64,000 nt of DNA, taken from the NCBI GenBank assembly GCA_910579465.1, contig CAJTUB010000003.1, positions 124,001-188,000 of the forward strand, written 5' to 3'. Below are positions 1-8,543 of this stretch, piece after piece (position 1 is the first letter of the stretch; the number at the start of each line of letters is the position of its first letter). Below the pieces are notes generated by a model. The model saw nothing but the letters and a program-made list of their open reading frames with translations, did no database searches and had not been told where the DNA came from. Source of the stretch: an uncultured Lachnospiraceae bacterium. Lineage in GTDB: Bacteria > Bacillota > Clostridia > Lachnospirales > Lachnospiraceae. The translations under genes were made by a program, and so were the position numbers.

Positions 1-2
1 AT

Positions 3-1715
3 TACGGATATAATCTGGCGCTGATGATGACCGCCTCGTTCTGTATGATACTGGTATATTCGCTTGTTTCCCGTATCTTTGAGGTATTTATGGGAGAGCG
101 TACGGATGCTTTCCGGCAGCAGAAGAAGAGAACGATTGCGTCAGAGCCGTTTCTTGTGCAGGTGTTCTGCCGCATTGCGGGTATACTCTCCGGACTTGCG
201 GTGACATTTGCAAGCTCCTGCCACTATTTTGTATATGCAAAGCTGGTGCCGGTAGTCCGGGAAATTCTTGGAATCGAGGGAGAGACCTCCTACTGGTTCC
301 CGGATGCGACCCGGTACATCGGCTATCAGAGGGAAGGAACCGGAGATAAGACGATTCACGAGTTTCCGAGCTATTCGTTTGTGCTCGGGGACCTCCATGC
401 CCATGTAACGAATATTATTTTTGTGTTGACGCTGCTTGCGGTACTTTTTGCGTGGCTGTTATACCGGAAGGAGCGCATGAAAAAGGCGGCCGGGGGCGTG
501 CTGGAGCCGGTTGTTTATAAGGCGGAGCTTTTGCAGCCGCATATCATTGTGCTGAGCTTCTTTATCGGCATTTTCCAGATGACGAATTACTGGGATTTCC
601 CGATTTACTTTGTTGTCTGCGGCGCTGTCATCTTAGTATCCAATGCGGTAATCTGCGGGTTTACGAAAAAGACCTTTCTGCTGACCGCGCTGCATGCGGC
701 GGAGTTTATCGTCATTGCGTTTGTAACGGCGCTTATGTTTACCCTGCGGTTTGACAGTATGGCGGGCGGCATCGGCTTATGCAGTAAGCATACCGAGCTG
801 TACCAGATGATTGTTGTCTGGGCGCTTCCTGTATTTATGGTGCTTGGTTATCTGGGTACACTGATTAAGGAAGAGAGAATAAGAAAGAAGGAGCGTCCGC
901 AGCAGAACGAGCATCACAATCCGTTTTTTGCATGGCTTCAGAATCTGAAGGCTTCAGAGCTGTTTCTGATTATTTTAGGACTGTGTGCCATGGGTCTTGT
1001 GCTGCTGCCGGAGGTGGTCTATGTAGTGGACATATACGGCGGCGACTTCCAGAGGGCAAACACGATGTTCAAGCTGACCTATCAGGCGTTTATTTTGTTT
1101 GGTATCTGTATGGGGGCGTTAATTACCAGATATCTTTTGCTGCCGGGAAATGGAAAGCAGTTTGCCGCAGGGCTTGTCATGCTGTTTTTCCTGAATCAGA
1201 ATCTCGGGTATTTCAAAACCTCCTGTGAGACATGGTTTGGCGATTATAAAGATGTCGGACGGTATAAAACGCTTGATGCAGGAGCGTACATTTATGATAT
1301 TCATCCGGAGGATGCCAAGGCCATTGCCTGGATGAATGAAAACCTCGAGGGAAGGCCGGTCGTTTTGGAGGCAAACGGAGACAGCTATACGACCTATAAC
1401 CGTGTGTCGGTACTGACCGGCTGTCCTACGGTGCTTGGCTGGCGTACCCATGAATGGCTCTGGAAGGATGATGTGAAATTGGTAGATGCGCGGGCAGCGG
1501 ATATCAAAACGATTTATACCTGCGGCGACAGCGCAGAGGCACAGAGGCTTTTGGAAAAATACGATGTGGATTATCTGTATGTCGGGCGGCTTGAGAGGGA
1601 AAAATATATCAAGGAAGTTGCGCTTGATTATGATTATTTAAAATCACTCGGCGAGGTCGTGTATGAGGACCCGGAGGAAGCGTATTATCAGACGTTTCTT
1701 GTAAAAATAAAATAA
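3..1715 (+). CDS. DUF2298 (YYY-type) membrane protein, C-terminal part
   Basis: The reading frame is open to the left edge, so the N-terminus is missing; 570 residues are visible. They hold many hydrophobic segments alternating with short polar loops (for example around residues 45-70, 120-145, 180-230, 260-285, 320-345 and 365-390), followed by a soluble tail of about 170 residues. Segments such as EFPSYSFVLGDLHAH, TNYWDFPIYF and RANTMFKLTYQAFIL match what I recall of the DUF2298/YYY family, polytopic proteins with glycosyltransferase-C-like architecture. A lipid-linked sugar transferase role is inferred from that resemblance only. The next gene is a separate spore-protein unit about 200 bp downstream. 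Confidence 0.75.
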   Translation, partial: YGYNLALMMTASFCMILVYSLVSRIFEVFMGERTDAFRQQKKRTIASEPFLVQVFCRIAGILSGLAVTFASSCHYFVYAKLVPVVREILGIEGETSYWFPDATRYIGYQREGTGDKTIHEFPSYSFVLGDLHAHVTNIIFVLTLLAVLFAWLLYRKERMKKAAGGVLEPVVYKAELLQPHIIVLSFFIGIFQMTNYWDFPIYFVVCGAVILVSNAVICGFTKKTFLLTALHAAEFIVIAFVTALMFTLRFDSMAGGIGLCSKHTELYQMIVVWALPVFMVLGYLGTLIKEERIRKKERPQQNEHHNPFFAWLQNLKASELFLIILGLCAMGLVLLPEVVYVVDIYGGDFQRANTMFKLTYQAFILFGICMGALITRYLLLPGNGKQFAAGLVMLFFLNQNLGYFKTSCETWFGDYKDVGRYKTLDAGAYIYDIHPEDAKAIAWMNENLEGRPVVLEANGDSYTTYNRVSVLTGCPTVLGWRTHEWLWKDDVKLVDARAADIKTIYTCGDSAEAQRLLEKYDVDYLYVGRLEREKYIKEVALDYDYLKSLGEVVYEDPEEAYYQTFLVKIK

Positions 1716-1832
1716 AACACAACGAAGAAAAAGCGTATGAAGGAACAGGAAAGAACGGTGTAATCTTCCAGTGTAAGATTTCAAGGACGGCATATAATAT
1801 CACCGTAATCGAGAGAGACGGACAGCAGAGAT

Positions 1833-1886
1833 GCAGTGCGGGTATCAGAGATTACGAAACGAAACTTTTCAAACTGCCCGCACTGC
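1833..1886 (+). other. Leader stem-loop upstream of the spore protein gene
   Basis: A perfect 10-bp stem is formed by GCAGTGCGGG (1833-1842) and CCCGCACTGC (1877-1886), with a 34-nt loop. It lies directly before the ribosome-binding site (AAAGGAG, 1899-1905) of the spore protein gene. No U-tract follows, so it is not an intrinsic terminator. It may stabilise the long-lived forespore transcript or reflect an operator; this is inference. Confidence 0.5.
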
Positions 1887-1913
1887 GGGAGGTACGAGAA
1901 AGGAGTGAATGAT

Positions 1914-2117
1914 ATGTCTAAAGGTAGAAATCGTGTAGAAGTTCCGGAAGCAAGAGAGGCTATGGACCGTTTCAAGATGGAAGTTGCATCTGAAATCGGT
2001 GTACCGTTAAAGCAGGGTTATAACGGAGACTTAACCAGCGCACAGAACGGTTCTGTCGGCGGTGAGATGGTTCGCCAGATGATCAAGCGTCAGGAAGAGT
2101 CTATGTCCGGCAAGTAA
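1914..2117 (+). CDS. Alpha/beta-type small acid-soluble spore protein
   Basis: A 67-residue DNA-binding protein that coats forespore DNA and is degraded at germination by the GPR protease. The family pattern is clear: FKMEVASEIG (the usual GPR cleavage region), the middle LTSAQNGSVGGEMV, and the C-terminal MIKRQEESM. The start at MSKGRNRVEV is chosen because AAAGGAG sits 8 nt upstream; a longer frame from 1836 would add an unconvincing 26-residue extension. It is monocistronic, with its own terminator. A sigma-G-type promoter is expected; a CATATAATA-like -10 exists near 1792, but I could not assign a convincing -35. The gene shows that the organism sporulates. Confidence 0.93.
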   Translation: MSKGRNRVEVPEAREAMDRFKMEVASEIGVPLKQGYNGDLTSAQNGSVGGEMVRQMIKRQEESMSGK

Positions 2118-2146
2118 TAAGTAATAGGAATAAGAGAACAAAAAAG

Positions 2147-2187
2147 ACCGGGGTCGTTACAAAAAGTAGCGGTCCCGGTTTTATTTT
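2147..2187 (+). terminator. Intrinsic terminator after the spore protein gene
   Basis: An imperfect GC-rich stem (ACCGGGGTCGTTAC against GTAGCGGTCCCGGT, with G-U pairs and one weak step) is followed by TTTTATTTT. It lies 30 bp after the stop codon. Confidence 0.8.
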
Positions 2188-2281
2188 GAAAGCACAGCCG
2201 CCACGCCCGGAGCCGCGGCGCTCTCAAGAGCCCTTTTTCCTTTTTGAATTGCTAAAAAAATACGGAAACGTAAGAAAAAGG

Positions 2282-2310
2282 TTGCAATTCATTTCAAGAT
2301 GCGATACACT
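2282..2310 (+). promoter_or_regulatory. Sigma-A-like promoter for rsmD-coaD
   Basis: TTGCAA (2282-2287), a 17-bp spacer and TACACT (2305-2310) precede rsmD by about 38 bp. Confidence 0.6.
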
Positions 2311-2347
2311 AAAATAAGCTATATATGTTTTGATTGGAGGACGGGCC

Positions 2348-2902
2348 ATGAGAGTGATTGCCGGTTCGAGACGGAGTATCCGGCTGATAAACGTAAAAGG
2401 CGAGCAGGTCCGCCCGACAACAGACCGGATAAAGGAAACACTGTTTAATATACTGCAGCCGTATCTGGCAGGGTGCAGCTTTTTGGATTTATTTTCCGGA
2501 AGCGGCGCCATCGGCATCGAGGCATTGAGCCGGGGAGCAAAAGAGGCGGTGCTCGTGGAGCGGGACAGGGAGGCGCTTGCATGTATCAGGACAAACCTGA
2601 AGGCAACGCACTTTGAGGACACGGCAGTGTTAAAGCAGGGAGATGTACTGGCGGTGCTCCGTACGATGCGGCATGCACCTTTTGATATTATTTTTATGGA
2701 CCCGCCCTACAGGTCCGGAATCGAGGCGCAGGTGCTTTCTGCGTTAAATGCGTCTTCGCTTGTGGACGAGCATACCATTGTGATAATCGAAGCATCGGCA
2801 GATACCGACGCCGGCTTTGCAGAGGAACTGGGGTTCTCCGTCTATCGGGAAAAAAAGTACGGTTCCAATAAACATATATTTTTGGAAAAGGGGAAAGCAT
2901 GA
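2348..2902 (+). CDS. rsmD: 16S rRNA (guanine(966)-N2)-methyltransferase RsmD
   Basis: SAM-dependent enzyme that methylates G966 of 16S rRNA in the 30S subunit. The 184-residue protein has the Rossmann SAM motif DLFSGSGAIGIEALSRGA near residues 50-67 and the catalytic DPPY motif (FMDPPY) near residue 118, and it starts with the typical MRVIAGSRRS. That start (2348) has GGAGG 7 nt upstream; an upstream in-frame codon at 2330 is less likely. It overlaps coaD by 4 nt (ATGA), the widespread rsmD-coaD arrangement (ylbH-coaD in Bacillus subtilis). Confidence 0.95.
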   Translation: MRVIAGSRRSIRLINVKGEQVRPTTDRIKETLFNILQPYLAGCSFLDLFSGSGAIGIEALSRGAKEAVLVERDREALACIRTNLKATHFEDTAVLKQGDVLAVLRTMRHAPFDIIFMDPPYRSGIEAQVLSALNASSLVDEHTIVIIEASADTDAGFAEELGFSVYREKKYGSNKHIFLEKGKA

Positions 2903-3390
2903 GAAAAGGAATTTATCCGGGAAGTTTTGACCCGGTGACACTGGGACACCTTGATATTATCCGCAGGGCGTCCGAACTGGTGGATGAGCTGGTGATTGCG
3001 GTTTTGCGCAACAATGCAAAAAAGAGCCTGTTTTCCGTGGAGGAGCGCATCGGGTTTCTGAAACAGGTGACGGCGGATATTCCGAGGGTCAGGGTGATTT
3101 CCTTCGGCGGGCTTTTAGTCGACTGCGCAGTAGAGTACGGTACGCACACGATTATCCGGGGGCTTCGTGCAGTGACCGATTTTGAGTATGAGCTGCAGTT
3201 AGCGCAGACCAATAAGCGTCTGCGGCCGGACATCGATACCGTGTTTCTGACGACGAACGTGGAGTATGCTTATTTGAGTTCCAGCGTAGTCAGGGAGATT
3301 GCGGGGTACGGCGGCGATATCAGCCACTTTGTGCCGGAGTGTATTATTGAGGATGTGTATAAAAAAGCAAAGCGAGGCGAGGAAGTATGA
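2899..3390 (+). CDS. coaD: Phosphopantetheine adenylyltransferase
   Basis: Transfers AMP from ATP to 4'-phosphopantetheine, giving dephospho-CoA, the penultimate step of CoA synthesis. The 163-residue length is the family norm. The nucleotidyltransferase signature YPGSFDPVTLGHLDII (residues 5-20, with the HxGH-type LGHL) is present, as are the conserved ISFGGLLVD region, RGLR and the C-terminal SSSVVREI segment. Start and stop codons overlap both rsmD and the next gene by 4 nt, so the three are translationally coupled. Confidence 0.97.
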   Translation: MRKGIYPGSFDPVTLGHLDIIRRASELVDELVIAVLRNNAKKSLFSVEERIGFLKQVTADIPRVRVISFGGLLVDCAVEYGTHTIIRGLRAVTDFEYELQLAQTNKRLRPDIDTVFLTTNVEYAYLSSSVVREIAGYGGDISHFVPECIIEDVYKKAKRGEEV

Positions 3391-4037
3391 GTACAAAAAG
3401 AATTGAACAGCTGATAGAGGAGATTTTTGAATTTGTGGAAAGCTGTAAGGCATCTGCCTTTTCCGGTTCTAAGGTCATCGTGCCGAAGGAGGAGCTTTAT
3501 GATCTGCTGGATGAGCTGCGTCTGAAGGTGCCGGAGGAAATCAAGCGTTGCCAGAAGATGATTGCAAACAGAGACGCGATTATTGCAGACGCCGAACATA
3601 AGGCTGTGGCGATTGAGCAGTCGGCAAGGCAGCAGGCGCAGATTCTGATTAACGAAAACGAGATTACGCAGGGGGCTTATTACCAGGCGAACGAGATGAT
3701 GCGTCAGGCAACGGAGCAGAGGGATGCCATGCTGTCGCAGGCGACACAGGATGCCATGCAGATTACGCAGGGGGCGCTCAGCTATGCCAACGACATGCTT
3801 TCTAATGTAGAGCAGGTGCTTTCCTCTTCTTATGAAATTACAAAGAACCGTTCCGATGCAATGCTGGAAGCGCTGCGCCAGAACCTTGCGATTGTGACCG
3901 AGAACCGGAAGGAGCTGTTAGGCGGGATGGAGCCGCAGGGGGCAAAGCAGGTAAGCCAGCCGGGTGAACCACAGGCAGAGGACTTTGAATTTGATGAGGA
4001 CATCTTTTTGAACCAGGTGGACGATGACGAGGAGTAA
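3387..4037 (+). CDS. Coiled-coil protein (DivIVA / ATPase-subunit-like), unknown function
   Basis: A 216-residue soluble protein. Residues 1-55 are conserved-looking (MSTKRIEQLIEEIFEF, VPKEELYDLLDELR), residues 55-160 form a long Ala/Gln/Glu heptad-like helix, and the tail is acidic and probably disordered. The layout recalls DivIVA-like or V-type ATPase subunit E/H-like proteins that often follow coaD in Lachnospiraceae, but no motif fixes a function. It overlaps coaD by 4 nt and faces ylbJ convergently with only 6 bp between them; no terminator fits that gap. Confidence 0.75.
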   Translation: MSTKRIEQLIEEIFEFVESCKASAFSGSKVIVPKEELYDLLDELRLKVPEEIKRCQKMIANRDAIIADAEHKAVAIEQSARQQAQILINENEITQGAYYQANEMMRQATEQRDAMLSQATQDAMQITQGALSYANDMLSNVEQVLSSSYEITKNRSDAMLEALRQNLAIVTENRKELLGGMEPQGAKQVSQPGEPQAEDFEFDEDIFLNQVDDDEE

Positions 4038-4043
4038 GGTGCT

Positions 4044-4997
4044 TCAAAGCCACAGGTAAAGAAACATTAACGCTGCGGAAATCAAGGCGGCAGCGGCCTT
4101 TGTCAGAAGATAGTGTGCAAACGGAAGTCTGCTTTCCGCAAGCACACTTTTTGTCTGTGCGGCAGCGGAAAGCCCTCCGAAGGTGACAAAGGCAGTAACC
4201 AGAGGAAAGAGGACGGTTTTTTTGAGCGGGAGCGCCGCCAGTGCCGTACACCCGGTAGTGATTTCCAGAAGCGAGCCGATGCAGGCACAAAGAAGAGAGG
4301 GAAGCGGCATTCTTGTAAGGAGCTCCGCAAGAACGGAAAAAAGGATAATGTAACCCCCGACTCTGGTAAGGACGGAAAATGCCTGCTCGATTGCAGCGTC
4401 TAACAGCAGGAAGGAGAAGGTAAAGCCTTTGGATGGAAGCTCTTCCGGAAGCTTGTTTTTTTCGCGACTGGCGGAGGAGATGGTATGCCGGGGACGCAGA
4501 AGTACGGCGGCGAGCATCGAGGAAAAGATAACAATGAAAAACAGCGGATAACGGAGGGATGGAGTATTTAATACCGAAACTGAAATATAGCCGAGCAAAA
4601 AAAGAGGGCTTGCATTGTTACACAAGGGAAGAAGGTACGTCCCTTCTTTTTTTGTCAGCTGTCCCTGCTCGACCAGAGAGGCAATTGTCTTTGCACCGAC
4701 CGGAAGACCGGCAAGAAGTCCGATGACAATCGCGTAGCACCCCGGCGGGCTGCACCGGAACACGGGGGAAAGCAGAGGAGACAGGCGGCGCGCGAGACTA
4801 TCGGAAAGTCCCGTGGATAAAAAGAGGGTAGATAAAATCAAAAAGGGAAGCAGGCTTGGCAGTACCTGATTGAACCAGAGAAGAAGCCCGTTTTTTGCGC
4901 CGGACAGCGCCGGAGCCGGAAAAAGTAAAAGCAGGCACAGAAAAATCAGCATTCCTCCTTTGAGAAGGAGGGTACGCACAGAAAAGGAAGAAGTCAT
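4044..4997 (-). CDS. ylbJ: YlbJ-like sporulation integral membrane protein
   Basis: A 317-residue polytopic membrane protein with about eight hydrophobic segments. The nucleoside-recognition/gate-type region includes the glycine-rich stretch GLLAGLPVGAKTIASL and LPLCNNASPLFLLGYI, both features of YlbJ. In Bacillus subtilis YlbJ is needed for a normal spore cortex and heat resistance. The start at 4997 (MTSSFSVRTLLLKGG) is chosen because the upstream frame extension is out-of-frame tmcAL sequence. It starts 7 bp after the tmcAL stop codon, so the two form an operon. The rsmD-coaD/ylbJ-tmcAL neighbourhood matches that of Bacillus. Confidence 0.8.
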   Translation of the reverse strand: MTSSFSVRTLLLKGGMLIFLCLLLLFPAPALSGAKNGLLLWFNQVLPSLLPFLILSTLFLSTGLSDSLARRLSPLLSPVFRCSPPGCYAIVIGLLAGLPVGAKTIASLVEQGQLTKKEGTYLLPLCNNASPLFLLGYISVSVLNTPSLRYPLFFIVIFSSMLAAVLLRPRHTISSASREKNKLPEELPSKGFTFSFLLLDAAIEQAFSVLTRVGGYIILFSVLAELLTRMPLPSLLCACIGSLLEITTGCTALAALPLKKTVLFPLVTAFVTFGGLSAAAQTKSVLAESRLPFAHYLLTKAAAALISAALMFLYLWL

Positions 4998-5004
4998 AAC
5001 TGCC

Positions 5005-6243
5005 TCACCCGGAGGTTGTATTTGTGATAATATATGAAAAGTCATCCGGCAAAAGAACGCCGTATTTCTGACAGGCAGCCCGGTTGTAGCAGTCTGCCGC
5101 GGCAATATCGAAGGAAAGCAGCTCGTTTTCCGTCTCAGTGCAGCGTGTTTTTTTCTGGGCAAGCTTTGTGAGAACCGGAAGCGAGGCAGTCGTTTTCATA
5201 TGATGCAAAAGCGGCAATGCAGCTTTACGGAAGCCGAGAATCCGTGCATAGCCGGTGTCCTCCCTGCGGAAACGCTCCAGGGCATCCTTCCGGACGCGGA
5301 ACAGAGTATGGAGCAGGCACCGCTCAATGCGCGTGCGGGTGTATTGCTTCGTTTTGATGTATTCGAGGAATGCCTCATAGGAGCATGCCGGAAAGCGTGC
5401 GGAAAGCCTTGCCGCAAGTTCCGGGGAGACATCCGCATAGGAGGAAAGCTCTCCTGTGGCGGCGGAGGCATCGACGGCGGCGCGGTACAGCAAGAGGAAG
5501 TCCTCTGCAAAAAGAGGGGCATACGGCTTGCGGCGCAGGAGAGCTGCCGCTGGTGCCGGGAGCCCGGAAAGAAATTCCTCCGGGAAGGAGTCACCGGGGG
5601 TCAGCAGGGTGCGCAGGGCAGAGGCCGAGGAAAAGCCCGTGGCGGAAAGGCTGGTATCATGGTAGCCGGAGCCGCTCCGGACGATGGAAAAGGGGCGGAT
5701 GGAGCTGTTTCTGCGATGCAGCGCCTTGCAGTATTCCAGTGCAAGCAGGGCATTCGGGGAGGAGAGCAGGGAAAGTGCGTCCTCCGGCAGAAAAGCACGG
5801 GCGGCAGAAAGCCTTGCCGCGGGAAAGGTAAGCCCTGTGCGGAGCCCTTCCTTTAAGGCGGTGCGGTAGGCAGACGGTTCCTCGCAGAGAAACGCGGCGG
5901 TTTCGGTCAAAAGGGAAACCGGCACTGCTGTTTCTGTGCCAAAGCACAGGCTCCCCACGACACCGAGCCTGTCTAAAATGGAAACGGCTCCTGTCGCAAA
6001 GTATTCCGCGCTTCCCGTGGCATAGCAGAACGGCAGCTCTAAAACGACGTCCGCGCCGCAGGAAAGGGCGCATTCGGCACGGGTAAACTTATCCAGACAT
6101 GCAGGGATTCCCCGCTGTGTGAAGTCGCCGCTCATAATGGCAATCACATAGTCCGCGCCGGTAAGGCGTCTTGTTTCTTCCATATGGTACTGGTGCCCCT
6201 TGTGAAAGGGATTGTATTCCACGATAATTCCAGCAGCGTTCAA
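5005..6243 (-). CDS. tmcAL: tRNA(Met) cytidine acetate ligase TmcAL
   Basis: Uses acetate and ATP to form N4-acetylcytidine at the wobble position of elongator tRNA-Met, as shown for Bacillus subtilis YlbM. The 412 residues begin with the nucleotidyltransferase motif IIVEYNPFHKGHQYH (HxGH-type KGH), followed by IAIMSGDFTQRG and the conserved ADVVLELPF and LCFGTE segments, all hallmarks of the family. The length is normal. It is the first gene of the tmcAL-ylbJ operon and ends 7 bp before ylbJ. Codons are GC-rich, so several long antisense frames appear here; they are shadows. Confidence 0.93.
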   Translation of the reverse strand: MNAAGIIVEYNPFHKGHQYHMEETRRLTGADYVIAIMSGDFTQRGIPACLDKFTRAECALSCGADVVLELPFCYATGSAEYFATGAVSILDRLGVVGSLCFGTETAVPVSLLTETAAFLCEEPSAYRTALKEGLRTGLTFPAARLSAARAFLPEDALSLLSSPNALLALEYCKALHRRNSSIRPFSIVRSGSGYHDTSLSATGFSSASALRTLLTPGDSFPEEFLSGLPAPAAALLRRKPYAPLFAEDFLLLYRAAVDASAATGELSSYADVSPELAARLSARFPACSYEAFLEYIKTKQYTRTRIERCLLHTLFRVRKDALERFRREDTGYARILGFRKAALPLLHHMKTTASLPVLTKLAQKKTRCTETENELLSFDIAAADCYNRAACQKYGVLLPDDFSYIITNTTSG

Positions 6244-6309
6244 GACAGCTCCTCCTTTCAGCCGGCGCAGGCAGCGCCTGCAGATGCGGCATAGCTCCTG
6301 TGTCGCGTG

Positions 6310-6936
6310 TTACGGACGCAGGTGTCTGTAAAAATAGATGGCAAGCTGGGTACGGTCCCGGACGCCGATCTTTTCCAGAATACCGCTTATATAATTGCGC
6401 ACCGTTCCCTCCGAAAGAAACAGCGACAGGGCAATTTCCTTATTGTTTAAGCCCTCTGCGACAAGGCGCATGATTTCAAACTCCTTTTCGGTCAGCGGAA
6501 GCGCTCCGGCGTCCGGCTTCGGAGAGGTGGAAAGAATATCCGGAATCTTCCGGATGACCTCGTTTCCGAAGACATTCTGCCCCTTGCAGACTGCATGAAG
6601 AGCCGGAACAATGCTTTCGAAGTCCTGCTTCAGAAGATACCCCTTAGCACCGAGGCGGAGCGCGCGGATAATATACTCATCATCGGAAAAGGTAGTCAGA
6701 AACAGAATTCTGGCGCCGGAGTCCGCGGAAAGGATTTCCGCTGCCGCGTCCAGTCCGTTCACCCCCTCCATCCGGATATCCATTAGGAGAATGTCGGGGT
6801 GGTACTTCCGATACAGGGCCGGTGCCTCTGCACCGCTTGTCCCAAGGGCGGCAACCGAAATATCCGGCTCCGCCTCCAATATGGTTTTTAACGAGATTCC
6901 GACCAGCCGGTCATCATCAACAATTAAGACATTCAT
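6310..6936 (-). CDS. NarL/FixJ-family response regulator
   Basis: A 208-residue regulator. The receiver domain covers residues 1-120, with acidic pocket DDD (7-9), phospho-acceptor Asp53 in LLMDIRM, the Thr of FLTTFSD and the Lys of KGYLLK. A LuxR-type helix-turn-helix follows at about 145-205 (LTEKEFEIMRLVAEGLNNKEIA). It lies 69 bp downstream of its kinase on the same strand. Opposite the kinase, across a repeat-filled gap, lies a three-gene ABC exporter transcribed the other way, its probable target by position. Such pairs often respond to cell-envelope or peptide stress, but no ligand can be read here. Confidence 0.92.
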   Translation of the reverse strand: MNVLIVDDDRLVGISLKTILEAEPDISVAALGTSGAEAPALYRKYHPDILLMDIRMEGVNGLDAAAEILSADSGARILFLTTFSDDEYIIRALRLGAKGYLLKQDFESIVPALHAVCKGQNVFGNEVIRKIPDILSTSPKPDAGALPLTEKEFEIMRLVAEGLNNKEIALSLFLSEGTVRNYISGILEKIGVRDRTQLAIYFYRHLRP

Positions 6937-7005
6937 AGAGCTACCTCCGTAGGATTGGTCTGTCTGGCAGGAGAATCAGGGGGCTGCCGCACGAAGCGCA
7001 GCGGC

Positions 7006-8070
7006 TTAGCTCTCCTTCGGGACAGACACAAAAATATGAAATCCGTTTTGTACGGAAAAGCGGATGCTCCCGTTCAGGGAAGCCACCCGGACACGCATGT
7101 TTTCAAGACCCATGCCGGAGCCCTCCTCCGGCAGTGCGGCATCCCTCCCGTTATCAGCGATGGAAAGGCGGTAAAGCGAGGTATATTCCTTCATGCTGAC
7201 GCGGATGGTATCCGCGCTGCTGTGCTTTACAATGTTGGAAAGCGCTTCCTTCGTAATCATAAAAAAGCAGTGCATTACAGGAACCGGAACCTCGGGAGAA
7301 ATGTCGTATTCAAAGGAGGTATGGTAGCCCGGGCAGGAGGACAGAAGGTGCCTTGTGGAAATCTCCAGGTCCATGGCATCGTCCCGCAGGTCGTGCACAC
7401 TGTTCCGGATGCCTTCCATGGCGTCATCAAGGCTGTCCTTCAGTAAAAGCAGGGACTCGTCCTGCTTGTTTATGGCAAGCATTGCGCCGACCTGCAGCAG
7501 AGAGCGGGAAAGAAGGTGGCCTACATTGTCGTGGATTTCCCTTGCAATACGCGTGCGCTCCTGCAGCGTAGCAATTTTTATCCTGGCATCCTGATTTTCT
7601 ATCAGCGTCAGTGTCTGCTCCCGCAGGGAGAGCTGTTCCTCCTTATCGGTGTCGCGCAGCCGTATCAGGTTTCCGGAAAGTCTTTCTGTTTGCCGCTGTC
7701 TGTCGCCGAGCAGCAGGGAAAGGAAAAATAAAAGTAGCAGAAGGACAGAGTCTGCAGAGGGTTCCTGAAAAAACGGAGAAGTCACAGCGGGCAGGATGGC
7801 AGCCAGAAACAACGGCGTCCTGCGTCTTACGGCAAGCGGATAAGCAAACGCCGGAAGAAAGAAAAGCAGCTCCGGGAAAAAGAACGCCGGAACAACGCCC
7901 AGAAAGAAAGCGGCGTAGGAAAACCACGGAAAATCCAGCAGCTCGTCCAGCGCAAGCACAGTCAGGACATATAAAAACAAAATAACCGGCGGCAGGGAAA
8001 AGGAGGAAAAAGAGGAAAGAAGCAGAATAAGACCGCAGAATAAAAAAACAAGCTTATCCAAAACCGGCAT
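7006..8070 (-). CDS. Sensor histidine kinase, HisKA_3 (NarL-partner) type
   Basis: A 354-residue membrane kinase. About five hydrophobic segments lie between residues 5 and 122, then a short coiled coil (130-175), an H-box with His180 in AREIHDNVGH, and an HATPase_c domain (N-box TKEALSNIVKHS; G-box NGRDAALPEEGSGMGLENM). There is no large extracytoplasmic domain, so it may sense within the membrane. The start at 8070 has a strong AAAGGAGGG upstream; the frame extends to 8253, but the extra codons come from the palindromic repeat. The kinase precedes the response regulator at 6310-6936. Confidence 0.9.
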   Translation of the reverse strand: MPVLDKLVFLFCGLILLLSSFSSFSLPPVILFLYVLTVLALDELLDFPWFSYAAFFLGVVPAFFFPELLFFLPAFAYPLAVRRRTPLFLAAILPAVTSPFFQEPSADSVLLLLLFFLSLLLGDRQRQTERLSGNLIRLRDTDKEEQLSLREQTLTLIENQDARIKIATLQERTRIAREIHDNVGHLLSRSLLQVGAMLAINKQDESLLLLKDSLDDAMEGIRNSVHDLRDDAMDLEISTRHLLSSCPGYHTSFEYDISPEVPVPVMHCFFMITKEALSNIVKHSSADTIRVSMKEYTSLYRLSIADNGRDAALPEEGSGMGLENMRVRVASLNGSIRFSVQNGFHIFVSVPKES

Positions 8071-8185
8071 CCTCCGGCCCTCCTTTCCGCGTAAAAACCG
8101 CACAATAACTAAAACAATAGACAATATTCCAGTCAATACTATAATAGTGTAGCACACATTGTCTTTAAAGAAAAGGTAAAAGAAC

Positions 8186-8436
8186 CTTGAATTTCTGCAT
8201 TTTTTCAGCGACCTTGGAAGTCCCGGCAGCTGTACGGCACCCTGTGTTTGCATTTGTCCGAAGGACCCAGGTTTAGCGCAGCCGGAATCACCTCTTAGTG
8301 CCGCTTAGGCGCGAGGACGCTCCCGAGCGGCTTAGCGGCATTTAGAGGAAGTCCGGTGAAGCGTTTGCGCATGCAAACACAGGGTACCGTACAGCTGCCG
8401 GGACATAAGGGAGCCTGCAAAAGAGGGAAATTCAAG
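8186..8436 (+). repeat. 251-bp palindromic interspersed repeat, copy 1
   Basis: The gap between the kinase gene and the ABC operon is filled by a long inverted repeat. Outer arms CTTGAATTTC (8186-8195) and GAAATTCAAG (8427-8436) are perfect. The main arms, 8220-8253 and 8371-8404, match at 33 of 34 positions. The central part holds a sequence shared with the element at 60713-60964 (there in the reverse orientation), including GGAATCACCTCTTAG, CGAGGACGCT and TTAGAGGAAGTCCGG. The two copies differ mostly by changes that are compensated in the opposite arm, which suggests the hairpin itself is conserved. No transposase is encoded. It behaves like a MITE- or REP-type element; identity unknown. 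Confidence 0.85.
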
Positions 8437-8543
8437 AAAAACAAAATGACATTTGTCACAAAAGCTTTTTACATACGGCACTGGAAAAGAGACGGGATTT
8501 CTGTTATTTTCTAAGTAGAACAGCAAAAAGGAGAGGAGATTCC

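Noticed and set aside
5200..5856. 218-residue and other frames opposite tmcAL
   Set aside because: Shadows of GC-rich codons in tmcAL; no RBS, low-complexity translation.
8332..8526. Minus-strand 64-residue frame and the extension of the kinase frame to 8253
   Set aside because: Both lie in the palindromic repeat; neither has an RBS, and the kinase has a strong RBS at 8070.
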